Shown: positions 33,595 through 46,500 of the stretch, piece by piece | Numbering within the stretch: position 1 is the first letter of the stretch | Layout: every line of letters begins with the position of its first letter | NCBI GenBank assembly: GCA_944470555.2 | Contig: OX104132.1 | Location: 8,069,755-8,133,754, forward strand | Source of the DNA: Heterobilharzia americana | Taxonomy: Eukaryota; Platyhelminthes; Trematoda; Strigeidida; Schistosomatidae | Reading direction: 5' to 3' | Length of the DNA stretch: 64,000 bases | Translations under genes and position numbers: made by a program | The notes under the pieces: model-generated | Told to the model about the DNA's origin: nothing | Database searches by the model: none | Seen by the model: only the letters and a program-made list of their open reading frames with translations

Positions 33595-33890
33595 GAGCAG
33601 TTTTTCAACTGCCCAACTGTGGTATCAGTAAGGTTTCTGCTAGAAACCACTCGGCCCAGATCACACAAGGTGTGACCTCTGATACAAAAATTTCATGAAC
33701 TAGAGAAGGATACTACCACTGAACAACTTGAGTAGCAAGAAATTACTCAGGCTTATTTGTTCGTGGCTGGTTTCCGGAGGAAACCCTGTTAACTGACAGC
33801 CTAGTTGGGCTTTTAAAAAGCTACTCAGCTTTGTGAAAGGTCAGCGTAGACTGTGCAATTTATGAATCATTTGCAAAACTAATCAACCTA
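33595..33890 (+). repeat. Dispersed repeat (family E), copy 1
   Basis: Shares with 34985-35225 the blocks AGTTTTTCAACTG, AACTGTGGT, TTTCC/TTCGGAGG-GAAACC and GACTGTGCAATT. Non-coding, unknown origin. Confidence 0.45.
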
Positions 33891-34984
33891 TTTAAGTGAT
33901 CTATTTTCTTTTGAGGAAGAGAAAGAATTTCATTATAGTGGAAGAACTTACTGGGTTATTATTTACGGTTTTCCGTCAAACGTGTTAACGGGAATGCTTG
34001 AGTCAGCTTGTTAAAAATCTGTCTATAGAGATATGAATACCCGAAATTATTTTAGAAAGCTCTTCGTCAGAATCACATCCATATGAACTACTGTTCTTTG
34101 AAACGTCTGACTCTGAAACATACTGATGAGATGAAATATTTAATTACTAGAACTAAAAGCAATATTTCATTAAGGTAAGATGCTTCTTAAGAATCGTCAA
34201 ACCAAGAAAGTGAGAAACTCAAAGAATACACAGTTACAACTGTGAAACGAAACTCAGAAAATGAAAGTCAAAACTTATGAGTAGTCTGAAGACAGCAGAT
34301 TCTCACTCAAGGTTTGCAGAAGAGCACTGAGAACTACGTTTTATTTCCCTAGTATTTCCTTATCCATTGTCTGAATGCAAGTGTTTCTATTATTCTCGAA
34401 ATTCTGCAATGTTTCGTCATCTCATAACTCACCTGACAGTTGAATCCAGTTTAAGAGTCGAGTCAGTCAAACAAGCGATGTTTTTCGAGTTTGCAGAAAG
34501 AGTCTAGAATTGCTGAAGTCAACTAACTTAAACTAGTCCCATCAATACATTATTCTACTTTTGTTTAGGAGTGCACGTTTAAAAATAGAATCCAAGCAGA
34601 TGATTGCTTCTCAACTTCACCTTTCTGCATAAATTTGAAGAAGTTAAAAGGTAGGAATGGAGGCTGCTGATTGAATGGACATAAATACTGACGGTAAAGA
34701 TGCACACAAAAATCCGAGTGGTAATTTAAAGACAAATGGAACTGATCTTTCGTCTTACCTGTAAAAATATTCATGAGACAGTTGAGTCAGTTTGACGGTT
34801 GGGTGTATAGTCTATAGTTTTACAAAGTGTACGCTATGTAAGTATGTTTGCCACAGTGGTCTCTTCACTACGTCAGCTGATGTGACACATTACTAAGTGA
34901 GGACTGGATCAGGTATACTATCAAATAATCAGAGGTGGAATAGGATGATCAGTTTACGAATAATTTGTAGACTGTACCTTGACA

Positions 34985-35225
34985 TGTTGCAAAGCTGGGT
35001 AGTTTTTCAACTGACCAACTATGGTGTCAGTCTGAGTGGTTTCTAACTACTCAAGTTATTCATTAGTGATGTCTTTCTCAAGATCACGTCTTGTCGCTTT
35101 GGCTGATGGGTGGCTTCGAAGGGAAACCATGTTGACACTAGAGTTGTTCACTTGACAGACCAGCCGGCTATGAGGAATATCAAGGTGGACAGTGCAAGTT
35201 GTAAATCACTTGTAAATCAACCATC
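34985..35225 (+). repeat. Dispersed repeat (family E), copy 2
   Basis: Diverged partner of 33595-33890 in the same orientation, 1.4 kb downstream (AGTTTTTCAACTGACCAACT, GGGAAACCATGTTG, GTGCAAGTTGTAAATC). Confidence 0.45.
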
Positions 35226-36037
35226 CTACAAAAGGTATACTGGTCAATGTAAGTTAGCTAGTCAGATCCACATGGTTTGAAGTGATTAAGCTGCATGAGT
35301 CTAAGTTCTCCGAGCACATAGCTGATGAGCTCGGCCCCAGACAAGCGAAACAGCGGTCTGGTGTTTAAATAACTATGACCTGGTTGGCTGGCGAAATCCA
35401 CAGATCAGACTGATCACTTTATAACTACACGAGTCGATCAGTAGCATCATACTTTTCGAAGGCGGAATACACCAGAAACTTGAGTGATAAACTTGGATGT
35501 GTCCTGTGGAGTTCGTAGCTGAAGTGGTCACCATTCCGTAATCGAATTCTGTGTGGATCATCCAGTTCTTGAGGAAATCGTTTGTTGACTGAATAGCCTA
35601 GTGGTAAAATTTCCACAAACAAAGTTCTCATCAGATGAAACCTGAAATTGAAGATCTTCAGGTAGTGAATAAGAAGTAGTATCATTCAAACACTTGCAGG
35701 TAATAAATTCTTCTTCGTAATAAAAGCAAGTAGCCACTATTCGCCTTGACATATTTTAAGTCAGCAATTATCGATGAATTATTATTAGGTTGATTAAATC
35801 ACTACAACTTTGAAAGTAGTGAATAGGCAGGTATACGCAAAATGACAAAATACTTGCTTTACAGTAACGAAAATATATACACACATACTACAAATAATAA
35901 TCATAACCTTGTCAAACATGATACTTGTTCTCAAAATAAAGTAATCAACGAAGTGAGAAACTTCAGAGATTTGTCAACTTTTGTTTTCATGATCTTGATG
36001 GTTTATTATTGACTAGAAGTAGAATAAAACTTGTATT

Positions 36038-36038
<1 letters not shown>

Positions 36039-36078
<40 letters not shown>
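36039..36078. repeat. (CA)n microsatellite
   Basis: Pure CA dinucleotide run, about 20 units. Confidence 0.95.
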
Positions 36079-36080
<2 letters not shown>

Positions 36081-36194
36081 GTGACTTCAATATCCAATGA
36101 TGACAACTAGTACTTTGATAGCTAACCAAAGAACAATACAAAAGATGTATTGAATCTCATTCATTTAGATTATTCATAATATTGACTATTGCTA

Positions 36195-36405
36195 GTTGAA
36201 TGGAGGCAATCATCAGAAAGGCGTGTTTGACCTAGGTTTCGTGCTTTTAGGCATTTGTCAGCAAGGCATTTCTGCAACCTCTATGCAACTGAAGTCCCAC
36301 CTGAGATTCAAAACCGCGTTACCCAGTTTAGCAGTTACAGACATTACCACTTGGTTATTTAGGCCCCGACTGATCGGTTACAGGAGAATAACCAACTCCA
36401 TGTAG
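36195..36405 (-). repeat. SINE-C copy
   Basis: On the minus strand: B-box-like GGTTTTGAATCTCAGG, GCCTTGCTGACAAATGCC, GCACGAAACCTAGGTC. GAAA and the palindromic stem III ACCTAGGT plus GTC are kept, but the core reads CTGACAA. Confidence 0.6.
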
Positions 36406-37589
36406 TCTAGTCTGAATTGCTGACCGATTTCTGTCGATCATCTGTGATGTCAGCCTACGGTCTAGGCGAATCACCATCCGAATACACTGAGATACATCTC
36501 GTTGGATTGTGGTAGTCAGGCGTGCATGCACAACTTGTAGGTCACTTGTTCAAAGCCGATAACGATATAGATATGATCGTTTCAGCTTTAAGCATAGTTT
36601 GTACAGTTTTTTATTCAAAAACTAATTTCATATAGTGAAATCAGATAAAGGTTCATCTCATGTTAATTGTCTGATACTGACTCAGCTCGCATCCATAAGT
36701 CTTAACTACCCTCATTTCAAATTGTTGATTAGATGAATTGCTGAGCAGTAAATACGCCTTATTTGACTGTAGTTAACAACAGTTCTTATTGTTTATCAGT
36801 GCAGTCTTGGGGTCCTTTGGAAACGTATTGTTCACCTGATATCAAATTACTTAACCCGGTTACCAGGAGAGAAGTTAAGACTCATGATGCTTTCATCGGC
36901 GCCGATCAACTGAGATGCCATTCAGCAAACGGTACTTCCTAAGTAAAAGGGAGAGAAGATTGTGTCCTTTGAGTTAGATCTCTTATCAACGATGATTTTT
37001 TGTATGTGCAGTTATTTAAACATGGTCTTAGAACGACTGGCCGTACAGCAAATTTCACACCATACTGACCAATGACTTCAATAGTCCCAGACAAGAACAA
37101 CGTAATAGCAACTGTCCACTGAAATAACGCATCACTAACACGTACCCAATAGTCAAAACCGTTCATGAGTAGTAGGCATAGATTCTACGCGATTTTATGA
37201 TCATCTGAATCAACTATGTAAATAAGGAAGATAGATAAAACTATTCCTAGCTTCTCCTCTGGTATATCCACTAAACAATGACGTCAAATTTTCAAATCTG
37301 TTTTTAAGATGCAATTTCATCGAATTTAAAATAGGCGGGTAAGTTTAAATGTGAAACTACCTGAAACAAGCAAGTTAAGTTGAAGTCTGTATGCCAGAGC
37401 AAAAGGTAACACAGTGAAGAATGATTTGAAAGACTGTGAAATCGAATTATGCATAATAATCCAGAATGCTAGCATATCGCATATGTATGCAAAGAAAAGC
37501 TTAGGAAACAATTATAACCACGTCATTAAAATCTGAGCATCTTGAGGGGGTCTTGACGATGTGTTTAAAACTAACTAATACTGGGCAGC

Positions 37590-37760
37590 TTGCAACCACT
37601 ATAAGTTATTCAGGCACCAGTAACCTCTCTGATGGCAACACCTGGTAACGTGGATTGGGATCTCAGGGAAGACAACAGTTCCGTCGAGGTTGCAGATAGG
37701 CCTTGTTGACGAGTGCCAACATACATGAAACCTAAGTCAGATGAGGTTTCTCACCAATCG
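37590..37760 (+). repeat. SINE-C copy
   Basis: AGATAGGCCTTGTTGACGAG, TGCCAACATACATGAAACC and TAAGTCAGATG. GAAA and GTC are kept; the first core base is T (TTGACGA). Confidence 0.6.
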
Positions 37761-38249
37761 CCCTTATCCAACGAACCTATATCTCAGTGCATCGCGATGA
37801 TGAGTCGTCTAGACTGGTGTCCACATTGCAAGATGATCGACAGAAATCTGTCAGCACTTTGTACTAGACTACATGGAGTTGGTTACCCTCCAGTGACTAA
37901 TCAGTGAGATTGCTGTCACTGGAGCAAGAAAAGAAACTGAGGAATCTCTGATGATGGGTAGTAATTACTGGATTTCTAAGTCGTGTAATGCAACTGGATT
38001 GTTCACCTTTTGCTTTATATGACAAGCACATCTTTCAAGTAAGGAACATAAATATCAAAACAGCGGAATATAAATTTTCGTTGGCAGTTTGAACTCTCGA
38101 TTATAAAGCCTACAAGGAGATGAACAACCTACATTGATTAGGCACTGAAGAGCAACCAGTTTCATGTTGTCTAATCCTATGTGCTGACCGAGTTCTATTG
38201 ATCATTCTGCAATATGACTACCCCGCCAGGACGCGCACCGTTGCTGTAC

Positions 38250-38500
38250 ACTTTGATGGATGTTAGTTGGTTGAAAGCAATTGCTTGGAAGCCATGAACC
38301 TAAGTTTCGTATCTAATCCATTCCAACAGGAGGTCAATCGAAGTACGAATACCCCAGTGATAATTCCACTGACTACAACACCGAATGACACAGGTTGGAA
38401 TCTCACTCTGGATATTAGTTCCATCGAGGTTGTAGGCACGCCCTGCTGATGAGTACCAAGTGCGAAAACTGGGCCCAGTGCTTCTTGACAATTCCCTCCA
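38250..38500 (+). repeat. SINE-C copy with well preserved hammerhead block
   Basis: Starts near TGGATGTTAGTTGGTTG, has ATTCCACTGACTACAACACC and GGTTGGAATCTCAC (B-box-like), then the ribozyme block at 38440-38482. A palindromic-looking partner region precedes it. Confidence 0.6.
38440..38482 (+). ncRNA. SINE-C hammerhead-like motif
   Basis: GCCCTG, CTGATGA, stem II GTAC-CAA-GTGC (with wobble), GAAA, then GGGCC before CAGTGC. The cleavage triplet reads GCC instead of a U-containing NUH, so it is predicted inactive, although the rest of the core is intact. Confidence 0.5.
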
Positions 38501-39139
38501 ACTAAATAACATCCATCCAAGTGCACCACGACGGTGCTCCTCTTAGCTTGGAGGTCACACTATACAATGATTGCCAAAACTCGATCAGCACTTAAGACTA
38601 CAGAAATGAAAGTAATAACTCTCCAATGACAAATCAGGGTTGATTTATATATGACGAATAGAATAATGGATACTTATGGGTATTTGGCAAACTTATCCTC
38701 TCTTCTCATGTTCACATTTATCTGAGGAGAGACTATTAACTAATGCTTCATAGTGTGTCAAATCAATTTCTTTTTCCATTATCAAAGTCAATTCATTATC
38801 AGTGCTTTCAGTCAAAATATGTCCATTTGTTCATGAATAAAAAGAGGATGAGGTTTATTTGACAGAAAACTCCTCCTTGACTTCTGTATCATGAATAGTA
38901 AGTAGATAATGAATGCATGCCAATCACGATTCATGTTGTAATTAGTTTCCGAAATCTAAATGAAATCATCTTTAGACTAAATTGGATTTATGTCAGCCAG
39001 CTTATTGAAAAGTTCAAAATGTCATTGAAAATTATAATCCTGTGTAATTAATAAATAATTGCCATCATCTTTATATATGGCTTTAAACAGACTACGATTT
39101 AAATGAAAAGACGTAAAATGCAATATGGTGAGTAATAAT

Positions 39140-39350
39140 CATAGTTTTTGGTTGTATGGAGGCAATCTGTAGGAAGCCCTGGACTTAGGTTCCGTACTTT
39201 CTGGCACTCGTCAACAAGGCGTACCTGCAACCTCTACAGGACTGAAGTTCCACTCGAAACTCGAACCTACTTTACCCAGTTTGGCAGTCAGAGAGTTTCC
39301 CCTGAGCTACTGGAGCCGCGACTGACCTCTTGTGGGACTGGATTAGGCGA
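39140..39350 (-). repeat. SINE-C copy with tRNA-like boxes
   Basis: Minus strand reads A-box-like TAGCTCAGGGG, B-box-like GGTTCGAGTTTC, then GCCTTGTTGACGAGTGCCAG, GTACGGAACC and AAGTCCAGGGC. Stem I GCCTTG/CAGGGC and GTC are intact; GAAA reads GGAA. This copy defines the family's tRNA-like 5' end best. Confidence 0.65.
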
Positions 39351-41482
39351 ATTACGGTAAAATAGTTAAATGCACAAACTACCCTTGGACAAATTTTGTG
39401 AAAAATGTTTACTACTTAATACTGGTCAGTTAGTAGTATAACTTTAAACGGGAAATTAACGCTTGCCTGAAAGCTTCCGTAAACAACTCTCAGGCTGAAA
39501 ATATACCATTGAAGTAAGAGTACAGTTTTCACAGGATGTCACTTTTTCCTGAGTTAGAACTCTAAAATGCCATTAGTTTGGCTCTCGTAATAAGCCTTAT
39601 TTTTTCGAACAACAAAGGTGGTGAAATACTATGAATTAATGATTAGTATTCCATCACCGTTTCTCCAAATATCAGCAATATGATCATATGCAACTTAAAA
39701 TCCTGAATCACCGCTCAGTACAAGCTCGAAACGTGTTATCGAATTTTGTGAACAAGACATGGTAAAGAAATAAAATTGTTTAGCTCATTTTAAAGGACAC
39801 AAGGCAGGAAACCGGGAGGCCGCTGGCTTGGCTCAGATTTTCATTTCACCCTCAAACATCACCCACAACCAATAATATGACTGCGCCAACTCACGGTACT
39901 GATAATGAGACAGAGAGGTGAGTCTAAATTTAATACGATAAACAGGTGTCATGAACAACAAAAGAGTAGAGAGAAGTTAGGAATCGCCCGGCATAAGACA
40001 CTTTAACTGACGTTGAAGTATTCATTGGGTAAATAGTTTCTAATAAACTTCATTTAAGTTCAGTTGTGAATATTCATGAAAAAGCTGTCATTATATGGAA
40101 TGATAATTGAAAGTAAAACTAAGACCTCGATTCCCTCAAGGTTTTAATCTTTGGCCTTCGGATTACTGGTCTGGCTGTCTATCATGTGAGCTGCTGAGTT
40201 CAGCTTCTCTTCAATTACCCAGTGTTGTTCAGCTGGTATTTCTACGTATGATAAAGTATCCTCCATTTCTTATAATTACACTAGCTTCTCAGCAAAATGT
40301 AGTCTATTAAACTTTGTTATAAGCAAAAGAGGAGAAATAATGTAGTGGTATCTATTTTTAAATGCTATGCAGATTTTTACTGCTCTAGTTTCTCCAAAGG
40401 TGCTTCTCTAGATTCCAACAGGTGTCTGAAGATTGACTCTAGAGACTTTGCATATAGTTGTAGTTGAATGGATTTCACTGGTCAAAGGTTTTTGTGTAGT
40501 TACCAAATTGACTGACTCGATAATTTAGTTTTACTTTATTGAATGTTCAGTTGTCTGAGGTGGTGATTAAAACTCATTGAAATTGGTTTCTATGTTTATC
40601 AACATTCATTCAAAAAGCTTACCTGCCTAACTGCGTATCACTGGTTGCTACTAAGTAACAGGTCAGTTTACTTAACACAGTCTCACAGTGGATCACTTAT
40701 GACGCTTAAGGTGAATAGCAATAACTCTTACTGGAGTGTTGTTATTAGTTGCCTAGTTTTCAGTATCCTAAGAATGCTGACAGCTCAGATTCAGTTTTTT
40801 CCTAACCTGAACTGTTGATTTTCAAACGTCTCACTGACATCATCAGTGATCCAGATCTTCACAAGAAGGTGAAGTGGTTAGTTGCCCATGGATATTTATA
40901 ACATGCTAGTCTTCTTGAGTCCAACCTGATTAGATGATTGTTGAGTGTCAAGTCAAGTAGTCGGTTGAATATTTGTCCGTAGATTTACAGGCGAATGTAC
41001 TACTACGTTGCCGAGTGATTTCTTTAACATTTAAGCAGTAAGCTGAGGTCCCACCATTGTGATTGGTCAGGGTCATGAAGGTCACTTTAATCTGATTGTC
41101 TGACTCGTTTATATTAGAATGCGGAAGCTATAGGCTGATTGGTTGATTTTGCTTCAATGTGAGATGTATTCTTTGCAATTGTTGCTTGGTTAATTTTCAC
41201 CACAGAACTGAGTTCACTTTGTATTGATTGGTTAATTACAGAAGTTAAACTATGTATACGTGAGTTACTTTGAGTTAATTGATTGATGATCTCCTATTTA
41301 GTTGCATTAATCGTTAACTTAACTACTGTATACATGTTTCTTAGACAAATTATACATTCATTCATAAATATAAGTTCAGTAAAAGGATGTTTGCACTCTA
41401 TATATCACTTAAGATATAGGGGACTATAAAGTTACTGTTAAAATAAAAAATGTTTAAGAAGATAGATGAAAACTTTTCTTAC

Positions 41483-41852
41483 CCTTTTTAAGTACTGTCG
41501 CAATGATCTTAATCTCTGGCAGTTCCGTTACCGTATTCGATGTATTCGTATGCATATATTCACTAGCTTCTGTGGATCGTGATTCAGGTGACACGATAAT
41601 CCGTACTACACCTCGTCCTAATTTATGTATATACGGTTCTAGATTTGGTCGATTACATGCTTGAATTACTCTAGGAGTATACTGTTCATTAACAGGTATT
41701 TGACCTTTACTCCTTTTCAGAAGGATTGATGGTGTACGTAGAAATGTATTCTGTTCTGAAAGGAAGAATTCATCGTACAATTCAATAATGTTAGCCTTGC
41801 ACTCCGGATCGATGATTTGAAATTTCAAAAAGCTTAGGTGAATCATTAGGAT
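41483..41852 (-). CDS. NETO-like protein, exon with remainder of CUB domain 2
   Basis: Encodes about 123 residues completing CUB2. Seen: acceptor ..TATTCTAG before 41852 gives phase 0, matching the preceding exon; donor AAAGG|GTAAGA after 41483 gives phase 1. Translation begins ILMIHLSFLKF and continues with PECKANIIELYDEF, equivalent to the C-x-x-x-hydrophobic-Y-D-G turn of CUB domains (the Gly is Glu here), then ACNRPNLEP .. GRGVVRIIVSPES and PEIKIIATVLKK, matching the last strands. The gap between YDEF and the second cysteine is about 34 residues longer than in a compact CUB, so this domain carries an internal loop insertion rich in Arg/Lys. An acceptor at 41832 is also possible, but its phase does not fit. 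Confidence 0.78.
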
Positions 41853-41899
41853 CTAGAATAGTTTTTGTAAAAGATGAGGAAAAGACAGAAAAACAAAAT

Positions 41900-42040
41900 T
41901 AATTTCAGGTTGGTATTCGCTGTAGACTGATATCGGTTTAACGAATCACTGAAAACTTAGAAGCACTGGATTGCTATTTCGTACTAGTATGGGACTTCTG
42001 GTTATCACGCACCCACCACTCCACCGGGGATCGAACCCAG
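41900..42040 (-). repeat. SINE-B copy (degenerate)
   Basis: Minus strand has GGTTCGATCCCCGGTGG (B box), TGGGTGCGTG, AAGTCCCATACTAG and TACGAAATAG. CTGAGGA is lost. Confidence 0.6.
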
Positions 42041-42384
42041 GATTAAACTGAGATGAACAAAACCCTCATAAACCTACAAATTGAAAAATAATGTACTGAG
42101 ATTCAGTGAGTTTAATTTAGTGAACTTTGGTGAACCACATCAAGACCAATTTCATACATCAAGGATGACAAGAACCACAAACTGATAAAAATGGTGACCC
42201 TGACCTCATTTTACTTGTTTCTGTGACGTTATTCAATGATGTTACCTGAGTTTATTGTTCTTGCACAGAATGTTTATCCCGCTATGATCTCTAAGGGACA
42301 CTTTATTATGAGAATGACAGATTAAAGTGCCTATCGCTTCAAACTCCAAAGTGTGTCATCCACTAGCCAACTGGGTCACGAGGT

Positions 42385-42745
42385 TGAGTAATTTTACCCG
42401 GTATAAGAACGGGAAATTACAAGAACCAAACAACAAATGATACGAGTTGCACAAGACGTGGCTCTCGTGCCCCAGTAGCCTGGTGGATAATGCCTAGACG
42501 TCTGAAGCGATGGGTACTGGGTTCGGATTTCGGGGGAGAGGGGTTCAAGTACATCCAGTCAACCAGTTCAATATAGGACGAAAAGTAAATCAAGGTGGGT
42601 TCCACTGCTAGTCACCAAAATGAATACATCATGAATTTCCGCCAGTATCGAGGCGTCCGCATAGGAGCCAGTCTGCCAACAGAGGTCGAATAATCTGATT
42701 CAGTATAACATTGGGAGATTACAAGTATCACACAATAAAGGCCGA
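42385..42745 (+). repeat. Sm-alpha-type SINE copy (degenerate hammerhead)
   Basis: GGAAATTACAAG, A-box-like TAGCCTGGTGG, B-box-like GGGTTCGGATTTC, GTACATCCAG, a decayed core with GGACGAAAAG, then GGTTCCACTGCTAGTCACC and a second GGAGATTACAAG block downstream. Confidence 0.65.
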
Positions 42746-43214
42746 ATGCTTTCTGGTACCTCGGACTAATTACGGTTCATTATGAAGCCGAAACCGCATT
42801 CTTTGACTTATTTGATACGTTAGACCGTTCCTGACATATCATGCAGTTGTCCTGGTAAGCCAAGGTTGAAAGAGCTTTTCAAGATATAACACCACTGTAG
42901 ACACATATATATTTCTTAAGAGGTAGTTATTCGCATCTGGTCAAGGCTAGTACTCTGAGACCATGTCTAACTTCCTGTTGCAATCCATTGGAACGAAAAA
43001 CTTCTTAGAGCCTTCAGAGTCTGATACTTGTACTTGGTCTTTAGTGCAAACTAAACTCACACTAGAATTGATGTCTGCTTCTGCACTGAAAATGAGTTGA
43101 GTCTGGGTTGTTTGCTTCAATTTTCGCTCAAGAAAACAGAATGTTTCAAAACTGTATCCACCAAACAAGAACTGACGATATCTAATTTGTAAGATACTAT
43201 TCCTCGTCGAATGG

Positions 43215-43380
43215 CATCACCTGGAGGGTCATTAAAAATCTGGGAGCAGTGGAAACCTGTTTCGCCCTAGTATGGGACTCCTCAGAAGTATGCTCACATG
43301 ACTCCGTCAGAGACCGAAATTAGGACCTTCAAGTTTCACTGCGAACACATTAACTACTGAGTTACTCTATATCGTGCAAA
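43215..43380 (-). repeat. SINE-B copy, minus orientation
   Basis: Minus strand keeps CTGAGGA, GTCCCATACTAGGGC and GAAA, but the cleavage region reads GTTTCC, so stem III and the triplet are altered. Followed immediately by an opposite-strand copy. Confidence 0.6.
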
Positions 43381-43384
43381 TTAA

Positions 43385-43595
43385 CAGAAGTAGAAGATGG
43401 TTAACCATTGAATTCCGATTCAGTGGTTAGTTGCTTAACGCTTTCACCATGAAAACTTAAAGTCCTAGGTCTAATCCATGGCAGTGGTGAGAAGTGAGAA
43501 GTCACATACCAGGACGAAACAGTTGTCCAGTGCTCCTAGGGTTCCAACAGTTCTCCAATTGACGTCAGTTTGTGACAAATACCACTTAGAAATTC
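43385..43595 (+). repeat. SINE-B copy, plus orientation
   Basis: Has TTAACGCTTTCACCATGAAAACTTAAAGTCC, the B-box-like TAGGTCTAATCCATGG, GGACGAAACAGTTGTCCAGTGC and TGACGTCAGTTTGTGACAAATACCACTT. The CTGA box reads GTGA. Together with the previous copy it forms an inverted pair. Confidence 0.62.
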
Positions 43596-45484
43596 TATTG
43601 GTTGTACGGAATCTGATGTATATGAAGAGGTCTGTTAATTACCTGCAATGTATTTCATTCTCTGATGAGATCTGAAAATTACTCGATAGCCAACTTGTCA
43701 ATCTCTCTGTCATTTAGTCAGTTTGAGTTCTAACAATAGTTACGCCTAGAGTGCAGTTGACCAGTCACTTACTTTCAAGGAAAAGCCATCATTTGGTCAA
43801 ACCACAAGTCGTGATCATTATTTAGTCGACTTTCAATAGCAAAGTATTAATTCGTGCTAGTATGACTATATAAGGTGAGTTGGTCAGGAAACATCTCTCA
43901 AAACGAGGAGGACAGTTTTCTGTCGTCTGCATCAATAATATTTGACCATGGCAATAAACACATCTATGTTAGTGATATTTAACTAGTCGTGTCTTGCATA
44001 AGATACACCACGCAATGCTCATCCTATTCTACTGGAACCATAAAGAACAAATTTTCACGCTAAAACTCATTTTTAAAATGAAACACGTTTGACAAACACT
44101 TCAAAGGCATTCACACTGTTGGATATTACCCAATGATAGAGGTATTATTTTCAAGGAAAACTATTAGTTGAAATCTAGAGTCAACTCTTCTTGTGAATCC
44201 ATTGTCCGTCCGCTTTCAGCCTGAGAGCAATAATTTGATCCTGTGGTTTTCTTAAATGGCCGTAAATTAAATTATTTACATGCTCGGAAGTTTCAATTTA
44301 TTATATTTGACCAGTCTGGTCCATAAGCGAAATTGGTGGACGGAAATCTCTCTTGTCCTATACTTATTCTACCAAAAGGACTCTCTGACGTAAAGTTTGG
44401 AAGACAAGTGCTTTCTGTACGACGTGATGATTTTGGAGCTGAAGCTCGCTGGTTTAGGGAGATAACTTCCCTCCAATGGGTCACGGTTTCGGACATCGCT
44501 TCACCTACCAAGGTTTGGGCCGCCCAGGTAGTATTATCGTTTGCTCTCACACAGTAGTTTTGGCTCAGTGCCTACCGCATGGAAGTGCAAAAGGTTGTTG
44601 AGTGCATTATGAGATGATGATTCAAGATGAAATAGAAATATATATCATGATAGGATTTAAACCACAGTCCCCGGACTACCTGGCCAGGCCTTTACCAAGC
44701 TTTACTAAGCTAAGCAATCTAGTCATTTACCAGGTTTTAACTTCACTAGATTTCCAGTGGGATTAAGGGGAAAAGGGTGTTACGTGTCATGCATTCACAT
44801 GAGAGCTGAACTTAAATCCTCGGTGACCGGAGTGAAACTCAAATGTGGTCAGCAGCCAGGGTCTAATGCTCAGTTGATGTACACCCAGTCAGGTATTCAG
44901 AGGCGACTAATCCTACTGTCTTTCGGGGTTTTGCTTCACCTTCAGTCATGGCAAAATACCAAAGAAATATATATCTTCATACATCTCAGTTTAGTTCAGT
45001 GGCTACCCGAAAATCTTCATCACAAATTTCCTTTCCGAGTGCTCAGTATCTCAGCAGTCCTCTACTGTGAATAAAGCGACCGTTCTTTTATAGACTAGAA
45101 ATATTTCAGCAGCACTAGATTGGCTGTTTTAACCGCTTGTATGTACAGCTCATAAATCCAAAAATATTCTTCATTCCATTTTGTAAAGTATAGATGACTC
45201 AGCAGGCAGGAAGGTGAAATCAAATGTAACCTACAAAATAAAGTCTTTTTTGCAATGAATATTCTGTCATGTAGTCTAAACGGCCAATCGAATCGCAGAG
45301 ATATATTATTTCATTAAATTATTCATATCATTGGATGTCAATTAACATGATCTCATTGGCGAAAAATTCAATATTGTGTTTATCTAGGTAGGTTAAGTAT
45401 TCCCTGAAAGTATGGTCAATAGGCATGCGGAGTTGGACAATCCATGAAGAATATAAATTACTGAGTAGCTAGTAATGGGATCTA

Positions 45485-45710
45485 GGATACCCCCTTCGTC
45501 CTATTTGGGACCCACTCGTTAGCTGAATATACTTTGATCCCTAGTGTATAATGTTTTGACGTCTGAAACGATGAGTAATTTGTTAAAGTCTCAGTGGGAA
45601 CACTATCACTCACTGGGGCCCAGGTACATCCTACTGACGAGTTCTAAACAGGAAGAAAAGTGTGTTTCGGGTTTCACTGACAGCCGCTGAGTACACTATA
45701 ACATCAATGG
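45485..45710 (+). repeat. Sm-alpha-type SINE copy
   Basis: Begins with an inverted ribozyme relic (minus CTAACGA, GGACGAAGG at 45490-45530). It continues with the tRNA-like part (CCCTAGTGTATAATG, AAGTCTCAGTGGG) and a plus hammerhead relic near 45617-45665, where CTGACGAG and GAAA survive but stem II and the triplet do not. Confidence 0.6.
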
Positions 45711-46149
45711 AAAACCATTCACTCAACCTTTTAATCAACAAACTATCGAAGATAACATTTCGAAGGACTCCAGCGAATAGCTATTTGTCCACGGTATTAA
45801 AAGCTTCCTTTGTCAACTGTTAATCCTGATAATAAGCTTCAGAGATAAAATCACATTGAGAATAATTTTTAATGACAATCGCTTGTTTTACATTACATTT
45901 GCTTATTTAATACAGTACACAGTGATACGGCATTATTTGTTTGGTGACATTTTGAGCATAAATTATTACAACTTTCGACAGCTGATTTTTATGGTCCTGT
46001 CACTTCTTATTCTTAGTTTTTAATGTCAGCAAAATCTTCTACATCTCTTGTATAGGTGTTGCATCATTCGTATTAGATATGTTGGATGTAGATTCAATGA
46101 ACAAAGACTCAGCAATCCATTTCTCTATACATCTAACTATATTGGACTT

Positions 46150-46500
46150 AAGTACAGTGGCTTTATCCCACCCATCCTATTGTGTAGCTGAGTGTTGTTG
46201 CATGTATTACAGAAGCCGAGTATTTTTTTTCTAGATTATCAATCCTGGAGTTTATCATTCTACATTTCGCTATATTCCTATGTTCCGCTAATCTAACTGA
46301 TGCCAATCGGCTGATTTGACCTGTGTACTTGACCACACAGTCATTGCATGGAATTTGGTAGGTTAGATTAGTTTGCTTAATTGGTTCTATCGGATACTTA
46401 AGCCGACAAAGCTTGTCTCTGAGTGAATTTGTAGGATTGAATGCCACCGTAATTCCAGCCTTGTTGAGAATCCTACGTGAAGCTTCTGATATGGAAATAC
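46150..46500 (-). pseudogene. Penelope-like element endonuclease-region fragment
   Basis: Minus-strand frame NPTNSLRDKLCRLK, QTNLTYQIPCNDCVVKYTGQ, RLASVRLAEHR. The C-x2-C followed by Y-T-G-Q and R-L-x5-R-x-x-E-H-R is the GIY-YIG-like nuclease region of PLEs (usual core Y-I-G-Q-T-x-R). In live elements this domain cuts DNA during insertion and follows a telomerase-like RT. Only about 80 residues remain open and no RT is attached, so this is a dead fragment. Family known; the particular PLE lineage is not assigned. Confidence 0.75.

Larger units (their letters stand above)
26405..41482. other. Intron of the NETO-like gene (15.1 kb)
   Basis: Holds an Sm-alpha SINE, a SINE-B, RTE copy R3, a Merlin element, two copies of another dispersed repeat, a CA microsatellite and several SINE-C copies. 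Nothing identifiable in about 27300-27980, 31820-32640, 33910-34970, 35440-36030, 36420-37580 and 39370-41480, beyond possible decayed repeats. Confidence 0.5.

Noticed and set aside
35558..35752. Minus-strand frame (CKCLNDTTSYSLPEDLQF) as an extra NETO exon
   Set aside because: The CUB2 exon already joins the LDLa exon in phase, and no good acceptor was found.
36939..37166. Minus-strand frame (FDYWVRVSDALFQW..) as a membrane protein gene
   Set aside because: Only 75 codons, no splice signals of quality, and no recognisable family.
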